Origin: Epiperipatus broadwayi
Taxonomy: Eukaryota; Onychophora; Udeonychophora; Euonychophora; Peripatidae
NCBI GenBank assembly: GCA_028023455.1
Contig: JAQFVV010006311.1
Coordinates: 556,001 to 620,000, forward strand
DNA: 64,000 nt
Direction of reading: 5' to 3'
Part shown: positions 11,334 through 24,682 of the stretch, piece after piece
Layout: each line of letters starts with the position of its first letter
How positions within the stretch are numbered: position 1 is the first letter of the stretch
Program-made: the position numbers and the translations under genes
The notes under the pieces: generated by a model
Seen by the model: the letters and a program-made list of their open reading frames with translations, nothing else
Database searches by the model: none
Told to the model about the DNA's origin: nothing

Positions 11334-12030
11334 AGCAAATAATATATATACCTAATGATATGCATATATTTTTATTTAAAAAAACATTTAAGAATATAAT
11401 CCCCATATCACTTCCTATATTATAAAATATATAATTAATTGTACATTAACATCAAACATTAATATGGTATCTTAAAATAAATAATCAACTATTAATAATG
11501 CTCCGCATGGTTTAATGTAATAGGGAGTAGAATGGCGAACTCAGGAACTCAAGGTCCATGGATTCATAAATCACTGTCTATCACTTCCACTCTCAAACTT
11601 TTTATGAAATTGCAAGTAATAAAATATTTGCATAGTTATTTTTATTTAATAATTAACTATATATAATATCATAAAGCTATTTCCTTTCCATTTGAAACCT
11701 GCTACCTCAAAACTTTTGTTTATTTGTATTTGACAAACAACAATAAATTTATTAAAGACAAATCTTATATATATATTTATTATTAAAAATAAAATAAAAA
11801 ATTAAAATACAAAGTAATTACAAATTTTTTTAAATTTGAAAATTATGTTATGTGAAAATGATTTTTTTAAACCTGGAAGGAAATAGATTTTACCTGGTAT
11901 TGTATATGGTTAATTATTTATTTTTAACAAATTAATATTTAATGATTATGAAAAAAATATTTATATGTTTTATAATATAGAGAAATGATGTGTGAATAAT
12001 ATTCTTAAATTTTTATTTTAATGAAAATAT
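11334..12030. other. AT-rich spacer with possible SINE scrap
   Basis: Mostly low-complexity A/T. The piece at about 11520-11570 (gtagaatgg ... ggtccatggattcataaatc) has A- and B-box-like spacing and resembles 41180-41235 inside another LINE, so both may be a second tRNA-derived SINE. Weak. Confidence 0.3.
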
Positions 12031-12041
12031 AACATGCATAT

Positions 12042-12262
12042 CATCATCATCATCAACCATTATCAATCCACTCTAGGATGAAGGTCTCTCCAAGTTCATT
12101 CTATCTTTTCCTATCTTTAGCTTCTCTTCTCCACATCACCCCTGCACATTTTCTTATTTCATCCATCCATCTCACATGTGGTCTCTTTCTGGGTCTTTTA
12201 CAATCTCTTATCATCCAGTTTAAAGTTTCAATTGTCCATATGTACGTTAGTACTTATGTATT
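12042..12262 (-). mobile_element. RTE-clade LINE 3' end, minus strand
   Basis: The reverse complement matches the last ~200 bp of the copy at 10420-11323: the region encoding KRPRKRPHVRWMDEIRKCAG-like residues, then gatgg...gatgatgatg. The left edge is catcatcatcatc, the 3' tail in reverse. A perfect 11-bp duplication, aacatgcatat, lies at 12031-12041 and 12263-12273, which shows this was an independent, severely 5'-truncated insertion. Confidence 0.88.
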
Positions 12263-12273
12263 AACATGCATAT

Positions 12274-15200
12274 ATTATTGCATAAATATAGTCATGAAAC
12301 AAACAAATCTGAGTATGTTAAATAAGGTAATTCACAAGCTATATTCTCAAGGAATCATTTAAATGAACTTGTAAATAATGCCATTATTTGTTAGATCAAT
12401 ATCAATCCATTTTGTGAAATAAAAGGTGATTATCTGTAGTCCAGCTATATTTTCCAACAATATCAATGATATACCATATTTCTTTCATTTTCAATCTCCT
12501 CTTATTACTCTCAACATAGATATTTGATTGTGTGTTCTGGAACTAGCTTTTCTATTATGCATTCAAGTTTTAGCTCATTAAGTAAGTACAGAACTGATCA
12601 AATACATTTAAAAACTTTCCTTTCAAACACATTGGTACATTTTTATTTAATATTAAATTATTTATTTCAAAAATATTTTAACAAAGTTTAATTCTACAAT
12701 ATAATTTTATCTGTTATGACTCCATCTGCATTAACAATATATTCAGTGGTTTTATAGTTGTTAATTTTTTTTAATTCATTATTTATCAATTCATTTTTAT
12801 TTTTATTTTTACTATTTGTCTTTAGATCTACACTCTCATTTGATAACTCATAACATTTCATGAAGTTCTGAAGCATTATTTGCAAATAAAAATACATCAT
12901 TTGAAAAATCTGGATGAATTAAATAGCAATGCTTTCTTTTCTTTTCTTTTTCTTTTTTTTACTCACTTGCAAAAATTATTTTGGAAATAGTAATTATCAT
13001 GTCATACACTGTTATCAATGTTAATCATTTCATCTGAAAGAAAACAACACACACACACACACAAAAGAAATTTGAAAACATTTAAAAAGGACTCAGTTAA
13101 AAGAATCAAATATATGGAATATTTTAAAAAATAGTACAACAACAATAAAAAAGGAGTTAATGATAATATTAAAAAATATAACTATAAATTGACAAGGAAA
13201 GTTATTGAAAAAACAAAAGTCTCAAAAGTATAACATAGGATGAGATCTAAAATCTGTCAAACCAGCTATTATAAATAAACATTATCAAATAATATGTCTA
13301 TTTTTAAATCTGAATGGCCAACAAATGAAAGAATTATCCATCTTTAGAAAACCTGATAAAAGAAAATGAACGAATTGTAATTTATCACTAAGAATTAGTT
13401 GAAACTTTTAGAGCTGGATCATGGAAACATTTTTGCATAAATATCTGTTATGAAAATTGAGCAGAGATATTACAGATGCAAGAATGATTATCATTTTTCA
13501 TTGATGACAAATAATCTTGGCATTTACAGTGTCTCCTTGTGAAGCTATTGAACAATACTTGATATGATAAAGTGTGAGAATGAATTTATATTTTAAAATT
13601 AAATTGCTCTGATATTAGAATATGTCAACATCATAATTTCTGAATATAAATCTTTTATTTATTATTTTACTATATTTTACTTAAATTTTTATTTTACTTT
13701 TTGTTCTAGGTTTTTGTTTCCACTTAATTGGCATTATATATTTTTTCCTCATAAGTTTTGTGTTTATGAATTATAATCATATATGTTATATTTCCAATTC
13801 TCTACTTTGTCTTTCACCAACTTTTATTTGTGTTTTATCCTTTTTGTTTTGATTCAGTGTTTACTAACAATATTGTGACTTTTCTTTTTTCTGAAGATAT
13901 CCTAATGCATATCAAAAAGAGAAGTTATGAATCAATATAGAATCTTATCAATGGATATAAACATTCTTCCAAATCACAATCTATGCAACACAGCAATTTT
14001 TTTTAAAAGAAACGATAAATGTGAAATTGTACCATTATACAGTTTAATATGCCATCTTATACCAATTCATTACTGATTTGTTTTTTAAAGATTAAAATAT
14101 TATAGAAGTAAGATAAGCAGATGGTTGGATATTTTTCATCTAAATACTTTATTCTATTACAAACTTCTATAAATTATTCAATCCTTCACAATCATCATTA
14201 GCAAATTGAAACTAACTAGAATATTTTAAAAAACTACAAACTACAAAAAGTATTCTGAGACCTTATCTAGGGCATGACTTTGTGGTATATAGATTACTAT
14301 TTGATCTACACTAAAACTTAGTATTCAAGAAGGTAAAGATAACCCATAATTATTAATTGAGAAAGAGTTATTTAATCAAGTAATTAAAGTATGCAGCTAC
14401 TAGTGAAATAAACAACTAGATAATATAAAAGCTACTAAAAAAAATGATTTATTGTGTATAGTAAAATCTCCTTTTGCAGATTGGTAAATTTCTACATAAT
14501 GTACTTATATAACCTATATGAAATTGAAAATTTAGTCAAAAAGTGCAAATTTGATTGATGATTGCAAAAACACTTTAAAATACATCAATGACCCCACCCT
14601 AGTTGATTGTAATCTTGAATCACTCTAATATTTTAAAATGATTATAAACTTCATACCATTTAGATTATTTAATAGGCAGAGCATGAGAGCAAGAAGAAGA
14701 ATATGACCATTCTATCAGATTTTAATTTCAGATAATTAGTAAAATATTTTTTAATAGACTGAAAAGCTATAAAATATTTTAGGATGCTTAGTTGTGAGTG
14801 AGAAATTAAAACTAGGTAGCAATTCCTAAATTATATATGAAGAATGAAGTACGAATCATGCTGTGACTGTAAGAGTGCAATAAGGAGATTTATATGACTG
14901 AGGCAAATACAATAGCACTATCACAACATATAAAAATTGTGATATCTCCAAAAGTAATGCTTTAATTGATATAAGTAAAATCAAAAAAATAAAATAAAAT
15001 GTGAAGAGGAATACAACTGAAATAAGGAATAAAAGTTTAGAAATAGGTAAAGATTATGTGATTAAAAAAAAAGAAAAGATATATGACTGTCAACAAGAGT
15101 TTTTCAAGGTATTAGGCTCTAAATCATAAAAAAATAAACATGTTTCACAAAAGACAGAACATTTTATTAAGAAGGACATTTTAAAAATCAAAAACAAATA

Positions 15201-15769
15201 TAGCTGAAAAAAAAAAATCTAAGAATATAAGAGAATCAAAAGCATACAAATTATGACAAATATATTTGAAATCCAGTGAGTATGTAATAATCTGATAAAA
15301 TTATTTCTTAGATCACATAGATTTCACAAGCACTTAATGACATATATCAATTTATTAATTAACTTTAACTCTCATTATAGTTAACCAGGATAATCATTTA
15401 CTAATAAGAGCTTTAACTAAAAAAAAAAAAATTAGTGGAAAAAATAATTATTGCATCAAGTAAATTGTGATATTAATTTTCTGTACAAAATATCTGATTA
15501 AAAAAATGAAAATGTCATAGATCACTTCTTTATATATATTTTACTGTTTATATGGTATCATTTATTCAATGTTGTTAAAAAGCTAAAAATAATTTTATTG
15601 AAAATAAAGCAGAATATTTAAAAGGTACATTTTAATGATTAAAATTATTGAAGGGTTGACATAAATATTACTGCAAGAAAACAAATAGGAAAAAAAAAAA
15701 ACATGGCAGAACAAAATTGTTTAAACAAAATTTAAATTTGTTTTCTTGTTTTTTAATATATAAAATTAC
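12274..15769. other. AT-rich stretch, no gene recognised
   Basis: Contains an (AC)n microsatellite at about 13046-13063 and a pyrimidine tract near 12930-12960. No ORF with family features; the frame at 12694-12900 on the minus strand is low-complexity K/N-rich translation of AT sequence. Confidence 0.55.
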
Positions 15770-15778
15770 TATACAGAT

Positions 15779-15954
15779 GGTTTAGCATGAAATCCGTATA
15801 TTGGTGATTATTTGTCTTTTCAACATGTGTGTGATCAGGTGGGTCAGCAATATGAGATGGTACTAAGATTAGTGGGTCGTGTGAAAGTCTGAGTTCGAAT
15901 CCCGCATATATTACATATATAAATGCAGGTTTAAGCCTGTACAATGTATTAATT
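15779..15954 (+). mobile_element. Family B hammerhead repeat, truncated within the ribozyme
   Basis: Matches the 3' part of the 28018-28711 repeat: ggtttagcatgaaat, tattggtgatta, a tRNA-B-box-like gagttcgaatcccgc (15890-15904), and the 3' end caggtttaagcctg...caatgtattaa. It starts inside the helix II loop of the hammerhead, so CUGAUGA is absent while GAAA and the cleavage region remain. A 9-bp direct repeat tatacagat at 15770-15778 and 15955-15963 flanks it exactly. The truncated 5' end plus duplication point to retrotransposition from an RNA. Confidence 0.8.
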
Positions 15955-15963
15955 TATACAGAT

Positions 15964-18900
15964 AGACATAAATTTTGAAATATAACATGCAGAGCATATT
16001 GTAATTGAATATTTAATAATTTAAAAAATGAATAATTATTTTATTATTTAATGTTTACATTTAATGTCTATTAAATAATTGTTTAAAGATATAAGTGGAA
16101 GTAAAATGAGAAGAGGTGGGAAGTATTTCTGACTCATTGCTACATGATGTCTTTTATTCTGGAAAAGCTCAGAATCAAAGATAATGAATAATAAATGTTC
16201 AACCAGTAATAAAACTAATCCTTTAGTTCTTACAATTACTGAGAAATAATGACACTGTGTTTTTATCTGTCTGTGCAAATGAAATTTTATTTCTTAAGAT
16301 CAACTAATTAATTATCTCTCCTATAATCATATAAAATTGCCCCCTCTTCGAAATCATCACTATATTTTTTTTTGCAAATAATTTATTAGTTAAACACCAA
16401 TAAAAACAAAAAAAATAATGTTGTTTATTACTTGGGATTTCATATGAACCAAGCTGTGACCTATGGATATTTAGCATCAGAATCTGCTATTCTACTACTG
16501 CATTAAAATATGCAGGGATTGCATATCAATTCGTTTCTGAAACTAAATATTTTATTGTTAAATCTATTTAGTGATTAAACTGATCCTTGGATTCAAATTA
16601 AAATAAAAGATTTCTATTCAGTTAGAAGACTGTACTTGATTATATTGGCATTTGCTCTATAATTTATGAAGCAATTTCATGAAATATAATTAGGACACTG
16701 CATATACAAAACGTTATTAAAATTTGTGATGGAACTAAAACATTGAGTCTATCACACTTCCCCCAACTTTTACATTACTTTACAGAAACAAGCTCTATTT
16801 ACTATTGCCATATATTGTAAGATTAAGTATTAAATTATAGTGCTTATCAAATTCATATCCAGGGTTATTCTTCTATTTTAGCTGTCTTTATCAGTGATGA
16901 GTTTTGATCTGGATATAGTGCATTGAACTTAATAAATCATTTGCCTAGAAGTCAGTTTTATTCTTTTTTAAGCTATCAACTTCTCAGCTTAAAATTTTTA
17001 AAATACATTTTAATATCTTGAATCTACACCAACTTGTTTGCAAAGTTATATAGTTTTGATACCTGTTCATTTAATACATATATTTACATTAATCTTAAAA
17101 GGATAAAATTGCCTATAGTTATTATCAAAATTGAAGACATCAGAATATAGAGTTACTAAACTGATAAGATCTGTGTAAGCATGTTAGTTTGGGCTCAAAA
17201 TATCAAAATGTTTTTAAATTTCAAACTGCAAGCTTGATAGTGACCAAAAAAAAAAAAGAAAGAATAAACCCAAAGGATCCAGGTATATTAGATGTCAATA
17301 CTCATCTTTGATGAAGACCATAAGGTTGAACTAATCTATGCATAATACAGGTTAGCAATATGTAAGGATTTAAAAGCATTGCCATTTAGTATCTCAATCC
17401 CAAATTTACAATAGATGGCAGCAATGGAATATAGTAAACTTTTATCCTCTAATAAATTATATTAAGAGAATAGTAAGCAATGAAAAATTTCTATCAACAA
17501 TGGGGTAGAGTTTTGGTTATTCTGTTGCTTAGTTAAATCAACTTGGCTTCAGATAGAGAAGTTAGCATTCTCACATGTCCATATAAAAATATGTAATAAT
17601 TAAAATATGTTAAAAACTTTGAACATACATTGGCACATTTAAAAGTAAAAAAGATTAATACTATATAAAATTTCCTAAAATGAGAAATCAATATATATAT
17701 ATATATATATATATATAACAATTAATTACTTAAGCAAACTTAAGCAAAGGGTCAAAAAGTAGAATTAGACCCATACACAAAGTTTTAGTCATATGTAAGA
17801 GGGAGAATGTTTTTACCAAAAATTATATATAAAGCTTAATATCTAGAAAGTTATTTACTCTACCAATATCACTTATAATGAACAATAATTATCCATTTGA
17901 ATAGCTATGTGTAACTCTAGATATTCTAGAATCAAAAAAATCTCAGGATATCTTAATATCTTTAATAATATTATCTCAGGACATTCTCATATATATATAT
18001 AAATGTGTATAGAATGGATGAATAGCTCTTCTTATAGAACAAGTTAGTTCTTAACTCGCAAATTACAGTTGTTTAGATCACACTTATCCCAGGATTCTTA
18101 ATAAAATATAACAATTAACATTCTGAAAAATTATTAATCTCAGCTATTTAAAATGATCTATTCTTGATATGATAGCAGAGGGATTTCATTGTATCTACTG
18201 ATATTTCAATAAATTCAATATTGAAATGAAAATTGGTGCAAGTAAATTGAACAAAAGAACATATTACCTTTTAAAATAAAGTATAATTGTGATTACATTT
18301 ATTTATAAGCTATGTGGATGGTGACGATGATTTTCAATTTATGACAAACAGCCATATGATAAAAAATTATAATCATTAATTTATTAATTATAAAACTATT
18401 AAAACAATCAGACAAACTTAATTATAACTTTCTACTTGAGTTATAAATCATGTTTTATCAAAACGTTATGTGACAACTAAACATTCCATCGGAGAAGGTT
18501 GTATAGGATTTATTCAACCTAAGCATTAACTACAGAAAAAATGCAATAATGTTTTGTTGCACCCCTATGTACATTAACAATAATAATAACCTCTTCTTAT
18601 AAATATCAGACTTATTGCTTAACTCTCTCATGAACAGTAAAGCAGTTATCCAAGTCAAAAATATTATTCCTAAAATATATCATTTTAATAAGACATGACT
18701 ATCACAGGTGATAGTGGCAATATCTAATATAAACTAAACAATAATTTATGTGATTAGCAATGCCACAAAGAAAATTCAATATCCCATATACTCCTCATTA
18801 ACTCACATAAATACCCCTTGGACAAAATAAAAAGAGTTACCTTATAATTATTTAACTATTTATTCTAGATACTCTTTGTTATATAAAATATGAGGTCAAT

Positions 18901-19538
18901 TTAAGTGATAAATAAAACATATAAAAGATTAATCATTAACTAGGCTATGGCATATTTTACATTAGCTTAAAATTTAATTCAACTGATCTCCAATATGTAA
19001 TAGAATTATAATCACACACATTTATCCGATTTCTTTAATAAATATGATGCATTACCTATATCTTCCTTATGGTATTTTCTTCTTTTAGTAAACCAAAATA
19101 ATAATAATAATAATTTTAAAATGTTATCATTAAACAAATTAACTAATTATAGGAGAATTACAATCTACAGTTATTAAACAAACATCGGAGAAAATTTATC
19201 CAGGCACACTTTTAATTATTCCAATCATATCAAAATATTATTTGCTATTTCTATAAAGTGAAAAATTCCACAAATATGCATTCAATACATTTAATCTAGA
19301 TAAGAGACTTTATAGCAGAAATTCATTAATACTGAGTTTCCAAAGCATTTAACTAATCCCAATTATTTATTCATATGCCTGCATGTATTGATGCAGTAAT
19401 TAATCCATTTAAAGAAGTAGATTTCATAAATTATAATATATTTAGATGTATTTACAAAAGTATAATTCCAATAAATATAAAACCATTATCTTTTGGATTC
19501 CTGTCGATACTGTAGTATCACACAAATATTAATCTTAT
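15964..19538. other. AT-rich stretch with one possible structured motif
   Basis: A (TA)n microsatellite lies at about 17690-17717. At 16855-16916 atatccag pairs with ctggatat around a minus-strand CUGAUAA, suggesting a decayed hammerhead (see findings). No coding gene recognised. Confidence 0.5.
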
Positions 19539-20190
19539 AAACATCACATGATCACCATTTCTTATGCTTGCTTATAACTGTTATTAGAACAAGCAACTCT
19601 CCATACAGTATTGCCACTCAGTGCAAGCCAGAGTAATCAATGGATGCCAGAAGGCTTGTGCATACTTCTGGCATCTATTGATTACTCTGGCTTGCACTGA
19701 GTGGCAATACTGTATGGAGAGTTTTGCCTGTTTTAATAACAGTTATAAGCAAGCATAAGAAATGGTGATCATGTGATGTTTATTGGCTTAAAACCAATCC
19801 TGCCTAATAGAATAGTAGTGTCTATGGTTATTAAAAGATGAAATACACCAAAATGTATAGGTACTGAACTGAGTTTAGATCTATATGAGACTATATAAGC
19901 TAATGAGCTTGGATTGGAAATATTATTGTGTTTTCAATTTAAGACTCATAGTTTTATTGTTAAGTAGAGATAAAAGGTGGCTGCTGGAAGGTTGCATTAG
20001 ATAACTAAGATCTAGGTGCAGTGCTCTCAGATCCAAGGGTCCTCACTGACAAAAACCACAAGCCAGAAAGTAGTTTGGGGATATTGGATGAGTAGGCACT
20101 AAATAGGTATTTTATGCACAAGCCTTCTGGCATCCATTGATTACTCTGGCTTGCAATGAATGGAAATACTGTATGGAGAGTTTTGTTTAT
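19539..20190. mobile_element. Family A hammerhead repeat cluster with long palindrome
   Basis: The first part (19539-19781) is a near-perfect palindrome of the repeat's terminal ~115 bp: arms 19539-19653 and 19665-19781, loop gcttgtgcata. Then follows a plus-strand copy running through ctgctggaagg (19981 on), the hammerhead and the terminal tgtatggagagttttg (about 20171). The hammerhead at 20031-20089 keeps the full helix I (AUCCAA/UUGGAU plus CCUCA/UUGGGG) and GAAA, but reads CUGACAA (G8 to A), which should abolish cleavage; its triplet is GUU. No ORF. Confidence 0.8.
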
Positions 20191-21376
20191 TTAAATATTA
20201 ATCTATTGGTTAAATTAACTTTACAAGAATATACACTATTTTAAGTAGCTTTCAACCACTGTAATATGTAGCAATTTATTGATCCACTGCTTCAAGTCAA
20301 ATTTTATAATGTTCAGCTAGAGTTCAGGTTCTTTTCATAAAAGATAAGACCAAGTGATTTATTAATCCATTGACTCCAATTTTTTTATAAGATTTATTTA
20401 TTGTTTTAGGTAGTTTTTACAAATATAAAATTAAATCATACATGGATCCATAAATTCTTATGAATTTTATACTATTCATTAGAAACTTTAGGTTGATGTA
20501 ATCAATATAATTCCAAATAAGCAATTTTAATTTTTAGAGTAGAGATGAATAATTATTGCAGTGCTATTATAAGCTGTAACATTCCATAAGCAATTCTAAA
20601 AATCCACATATGAATCAAAATAGTTAAATTTTGTTCCTTTAAGCGCATTGTTAATAATTTAATTTCTTCATTGAGGATGATGTAGATGAAACATTTGCCC
20701 TTAAGACAAATATTTAGCTGCTTTTTCTACTCAGAAATGCGATTGATGAAGGATAAGAAAATGGCTAATTCTAAAATTACATTGAGGCAATCCTTTAGGG
20801 ATATTGTAATTAAAGAAGACTAAAAAATTTTGACAAGTGGTGGTATTTATAAATTACTGCTGTGTATAGTGATTTCATAATTTTATACCCACAGTACTTC
20901 ACTTTTTATATTGGTATGGAAAATTCAATTCTCATTGCTAGGAAATGATTGAAAGCAATCAAGTTTTGAAAGTTTCAAAAATTTACTGTGCCAAATTTGA
21001 GACAGAATTATTTAAAATGAAAGGTAAATATTATTTTGAAAATTAAACTACCATACTATATAAATTAACAATAAAAACAAAATACACAATTGTTTATTTT
21101 ACAAATAAATGATTTATAATATTAAAATATTAAACGAAATAATTTCTATTTTATTTATTTTAAAGTTTATTTTTATGTTTATTGTTTATTTTAAAGTTAT
21201 CATTTTTAAATAACAATAAACTCATTTTATTTTAACACTAAGGATAAATTCCTAGTTTACAATTACACCTTTTCAAATTGACTACATTTTAAAATAAACT
21301 TTCAGGCACACACACGTTAATTTGCTATTGTTATTGGGTGTATTATTGGTAATCTAGATATCATAATCAAATTACA
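20191..21376. other. AT-rich spacer
   Basis: No gene, RNA or repeat family recognised. Confidence 0.5.
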
Positions 21377-21862
21377 ACTGGAGCAGCCCGAGGGCCACAT
21401 GTGGCCCGCTAAGAGTTTTTATGTAGCCTGCCAAGACAATCAGAAAAATCCGTCTTGAACTGAGATTTCCTTTCCGTGCATGACCGAAGATTCATCTTAT
21501 ATTTTCCACCAGGATGGCCATGTCAATACACATACGCAGTGTAGATATGATGTGCAGTGCTTTTTCCAGTTGATGTGGTTAATTTCAATTTTGTCTTTGC
21601 ATTAGCAAATATATACATTTCCAACTTTAGTGAAACCATGAACCATCCGAAAATATGTAAAATCAGTGATGAATGCCATGTGTTTAATGAAGACTGAACA
21701 AACAAATATTATTTTGGTAATACAGGGAATAAAGCAGTGTGTTTATTGTGTCATGAAAAAAAGGTGTGGCCCTCCACTAACCTTAGTTTCCACAAAGTAG
21801 CCCCTGATGCGGCCCTCCACCAACCTCTGCAGCCCCTGAGCTAAAACAATTGCCCACCCCTG
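21377..21862 (+). mobile_element. hAT transposon remnant (ZBED/GTF2I-like), internally deleted
   Basis: This patch is noticeably richer in G+C than its surroundings. The right end, read inward, is caggggtgggcaattg (ending 21862), a terminus typical of one hAT group. The left end holds gagggccacatgtggcccgc but has lost a clear terminal repeat. Between them, 21638-21763 translates as KISDECHVFNED, stop, TNKYYFGNTGNKAVCLLC, the N-terminal zinc-finger-like start of the transposases related to ZBED5 and GTF2IRD2. The rest of the transposase is absent. Non-autonomous and dead by the in-frame stop. Assigned from motif memory. Confidence 0.7.
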
Positions 21863-22596
21863 GTATAGTATCTTTTTATCCTGTGTATTTTTCTCTCTAA
21901 CATTGATTTTATGTGCATGTGTTTATTTTTTATTCAATATTAATCAGACTTTTTAAAAAAAATCGTAATGCATATTTTTGGAATGCTGTAATTGATAAAA
22001 ATCTAGATAGAAGATATATTGAGATAATTTTAATAATTTACTATAATAGGTAGTAGTATATGAGAAAATATGAATATCACTTCCAATTTTATTATTTACC
22101 ACAAAACCAGTAATAAACATCAATCAATACTTACCTTACTTGATAAGCAATAAAAATTTTAGAATTTTATAGTTATGATTATCGATTTAGGTGTTAAAAT
22201 ATAGTATTACAATATATTTTAACCACTAAATGTAAAGATAGGAATAATAAATCTCTCAAAATGTATAAGCTCATTGTGGTTATAGTAATAAGCTTTATTT
22301 AAAATACTATATATCATAAGTTAATAAGCTTTAAGTCTTAAAATATACACATGGGTTAGTTCAAGTACATATATGCTAATAATAAAAAATACTAATCATT
22401 ACATAAGAATGAGTTTCAGATGCAACTCATGACCTGAACTGACGGATTAATAGTGCCCATTTTTATCAATAATACTACCTCAAAATATAAGAATAGTTAG
22501 CTCAAACTGACTTCTATTTAACATAATCTTAATCTAACTTGTCTATGAAACATGGTTGTCCTTCATTCATAATTTATAGATTTGCTGAGTTAACAT
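21863..22596. other. AT-rich spacer
   Basis: Nothing recognised on either strand. Confidence 0.5.
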
Positions 22597-22606
22597 ATTA
22601 TTATTA

Positions 22607-22719
22607 GTCAAGCATTGTTAGCTGAAAATTCAGAGCAGTCACCTTGCAAGCAAGTAGTTGGATGCAGATGGTTGTGGGTTCACCTCCCGGTCAATGCTAT
22701 GACATATAAAAAAAAACAC
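22607..22719 (+). mobile_element. tRNA-derived SINE, plus strand
   Basis: The head gtcaagcattg, a diverged A box, an anticodon-arm region with several extra bases (as in the 3875 copy), B box gtgggttcacctcccgg, then caatgctatgaca and an A tail. A 10-bp repeat attattatta lies at 22597-22606 and 22720-22729; its low complexity makes this duplication weaker than in other copies. Confidence 0.75.
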
Positions 22720-22729
22720 ATTATTATTA

Positions 22730-24513
22730 AATAAATAAAGTGGATATAATTGATTAACATAATATTTAGAAGCATGGCAAGAATTCACAATTTTAAGCTA
22801 ATTGTTACTATCTCTTGCCATACCTGCTTGCAAATAGACTAAAAATAAATAATTATTTATCAACATAGTTCATTAGATTGGAGATAATAATTAACTAAGT
22901 ACTAGTTTAAAAGTTATACTTATTCTTTCAGTTTAACAGTGAATTGTTGAAATCGATGGAAAATTAAAATGCTAGAAACTGCTGAAATCAATGGAAAATT
23001 AAAATGCTTTATATGCTTGTAATAGGAAGGTATCATCATGTAATGGGTCACATAAAATTTTAATCTGAGTATGGAGGTTGCAAGTATAAGAAGGTTGTCT
23101 ACCACTAATCTAAATGATAACTTGTTTGATATTTTTGTAAACTAAAATTTATGAAATTGATTACAAAAAAAAACAAAACAGTTTTTCATTTTATTTATCA
23201 TCATTCAGAATTTAATATGGAAACTCATATTTGATGACAAAATAGATAAAACTTGTCTAATTCTATTATGTTATTACATATTTTTAAATAAAATATTACT
23301 ATAAAACTGTTTTTTTTCCACTCAGAATTCTAATTTTTAAATAATTCAAAGAAAACATTTCATAAATGTCATTTTATTATTAGCACTTTCTTTTTCTAAA
23401 TAAAATGCAGATATCTTATACATAATGTAGATGTCCTGCTACAGTAACCAAGATTTGTGATGCTCAAAACAAAAAAATTTTGTCATGTGTACCTAAGTAC
23501 AAATATATCTATCTTTGCATATATCAAATATATTTGTTACATAGAAATGTAATGAAAAATTTACTTTAATTACACTGAAATATGTAAAGTAAAATATATA
23601 CATAACTAATGTTTAAATCAAAAAATAAAAATCTAAATGAAAAAAGAAGAAATAAAATTGAATAAATATAAAAAAGTAAATAAATAAATATTGGATGAAT
23701 ATAAAAAATATATTAACATTTAAAATATACATTTAAAAAAAATCAGTTTTTAAAAAGACATTTTAGAACAAAAAATACTAATAAATTATATAAAAAAATG
23801 AAAAATAAATTAATTCCCTTTAGGTTAAATTTTAATAAAATTTATACAACAATGATAAAATCAAAATTTCATTCATTCTGAATAAAAAAATAAATTCAAA
23901 ATGCATTATAAATTCTTATTAAAGAACCGGTTCAAAATAATGCTTCCAGCAATTTTAACTTTATGAATTAAATAAATTAGAAATACTGTATATAATAATA
24001 AAATATACAATTTAATTTAAAAATAGAAGAACATTTTTATGAATTATAAATTAATATGATTTAAAAAAAAGCAACTAAAAATATAGTTTTATTCATATTA
24101 TTCCAAATTTCAAGTCTAAAATATTTTTCATTGTGAAGCAATGATACCATATATATATATATATGTGTGTGTGTGTTATACATGTCTGTGTTTGTTATAG
24201 AGTAAATCTTTTCCCATCATATTCATAATTTAAAAAAAAAAAAATGAAAAAAATACAAAAAATAAAAATTACTAAGAAAATAAATTCTAATATCTAATTT
24301 CAATTAGTTAAATTCTTGTCTATTAATTAAAATTGTTTTTTTTTTCAACATCCTAAATATAATCTAAGAAACATTTCTATTGCTCTTAGGAATAACTTCA
24401 GAAATCAATTTAAGGGTTTGAATACAAAATGATGGTGAAGCATATGAACTATGGATGAAAGTAATTTTAATAACAGTTTTTATTATGCTGAAACAAAAGT
24501 AAATATAAATGAA
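22730..24513. other. Very AT-rich stretch
   Basis: Contains a (TA)n(TG)n microsatellite at about 24151-24176 and long A-rich sequence at 23600-24100. No gene recognised. Confidence 0.55.
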
Positions 24514-24682
24514 CATCACATGATTACCATTTCCTATTCTTCCACAAACTGCTTAAACAATAGCGAACTCTCCATACAGTAGTCATCATGTGTGTTTTAT
24601 TGATTTTATACCAATACTGCCCATAGGATTATGGTGACTGTGATTTTAAAAAATCCAATGGCACCAAAATGTATAGATACTG
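24514..24682 (+). mobile_element. Family A hammerhead repeat, left half
   Basis: Matches the family A consensus from the catcacatgattacc terminus through caccaaaatgtatagatac. The match then breaks exactly where the 2.7-kb element begins and resumes at 27380. Confidence 0.75.

Noticed and set aside
12078-12362. 94-codon open frame
   Set aside because: Antisense of an RTE 3' end and its flank.
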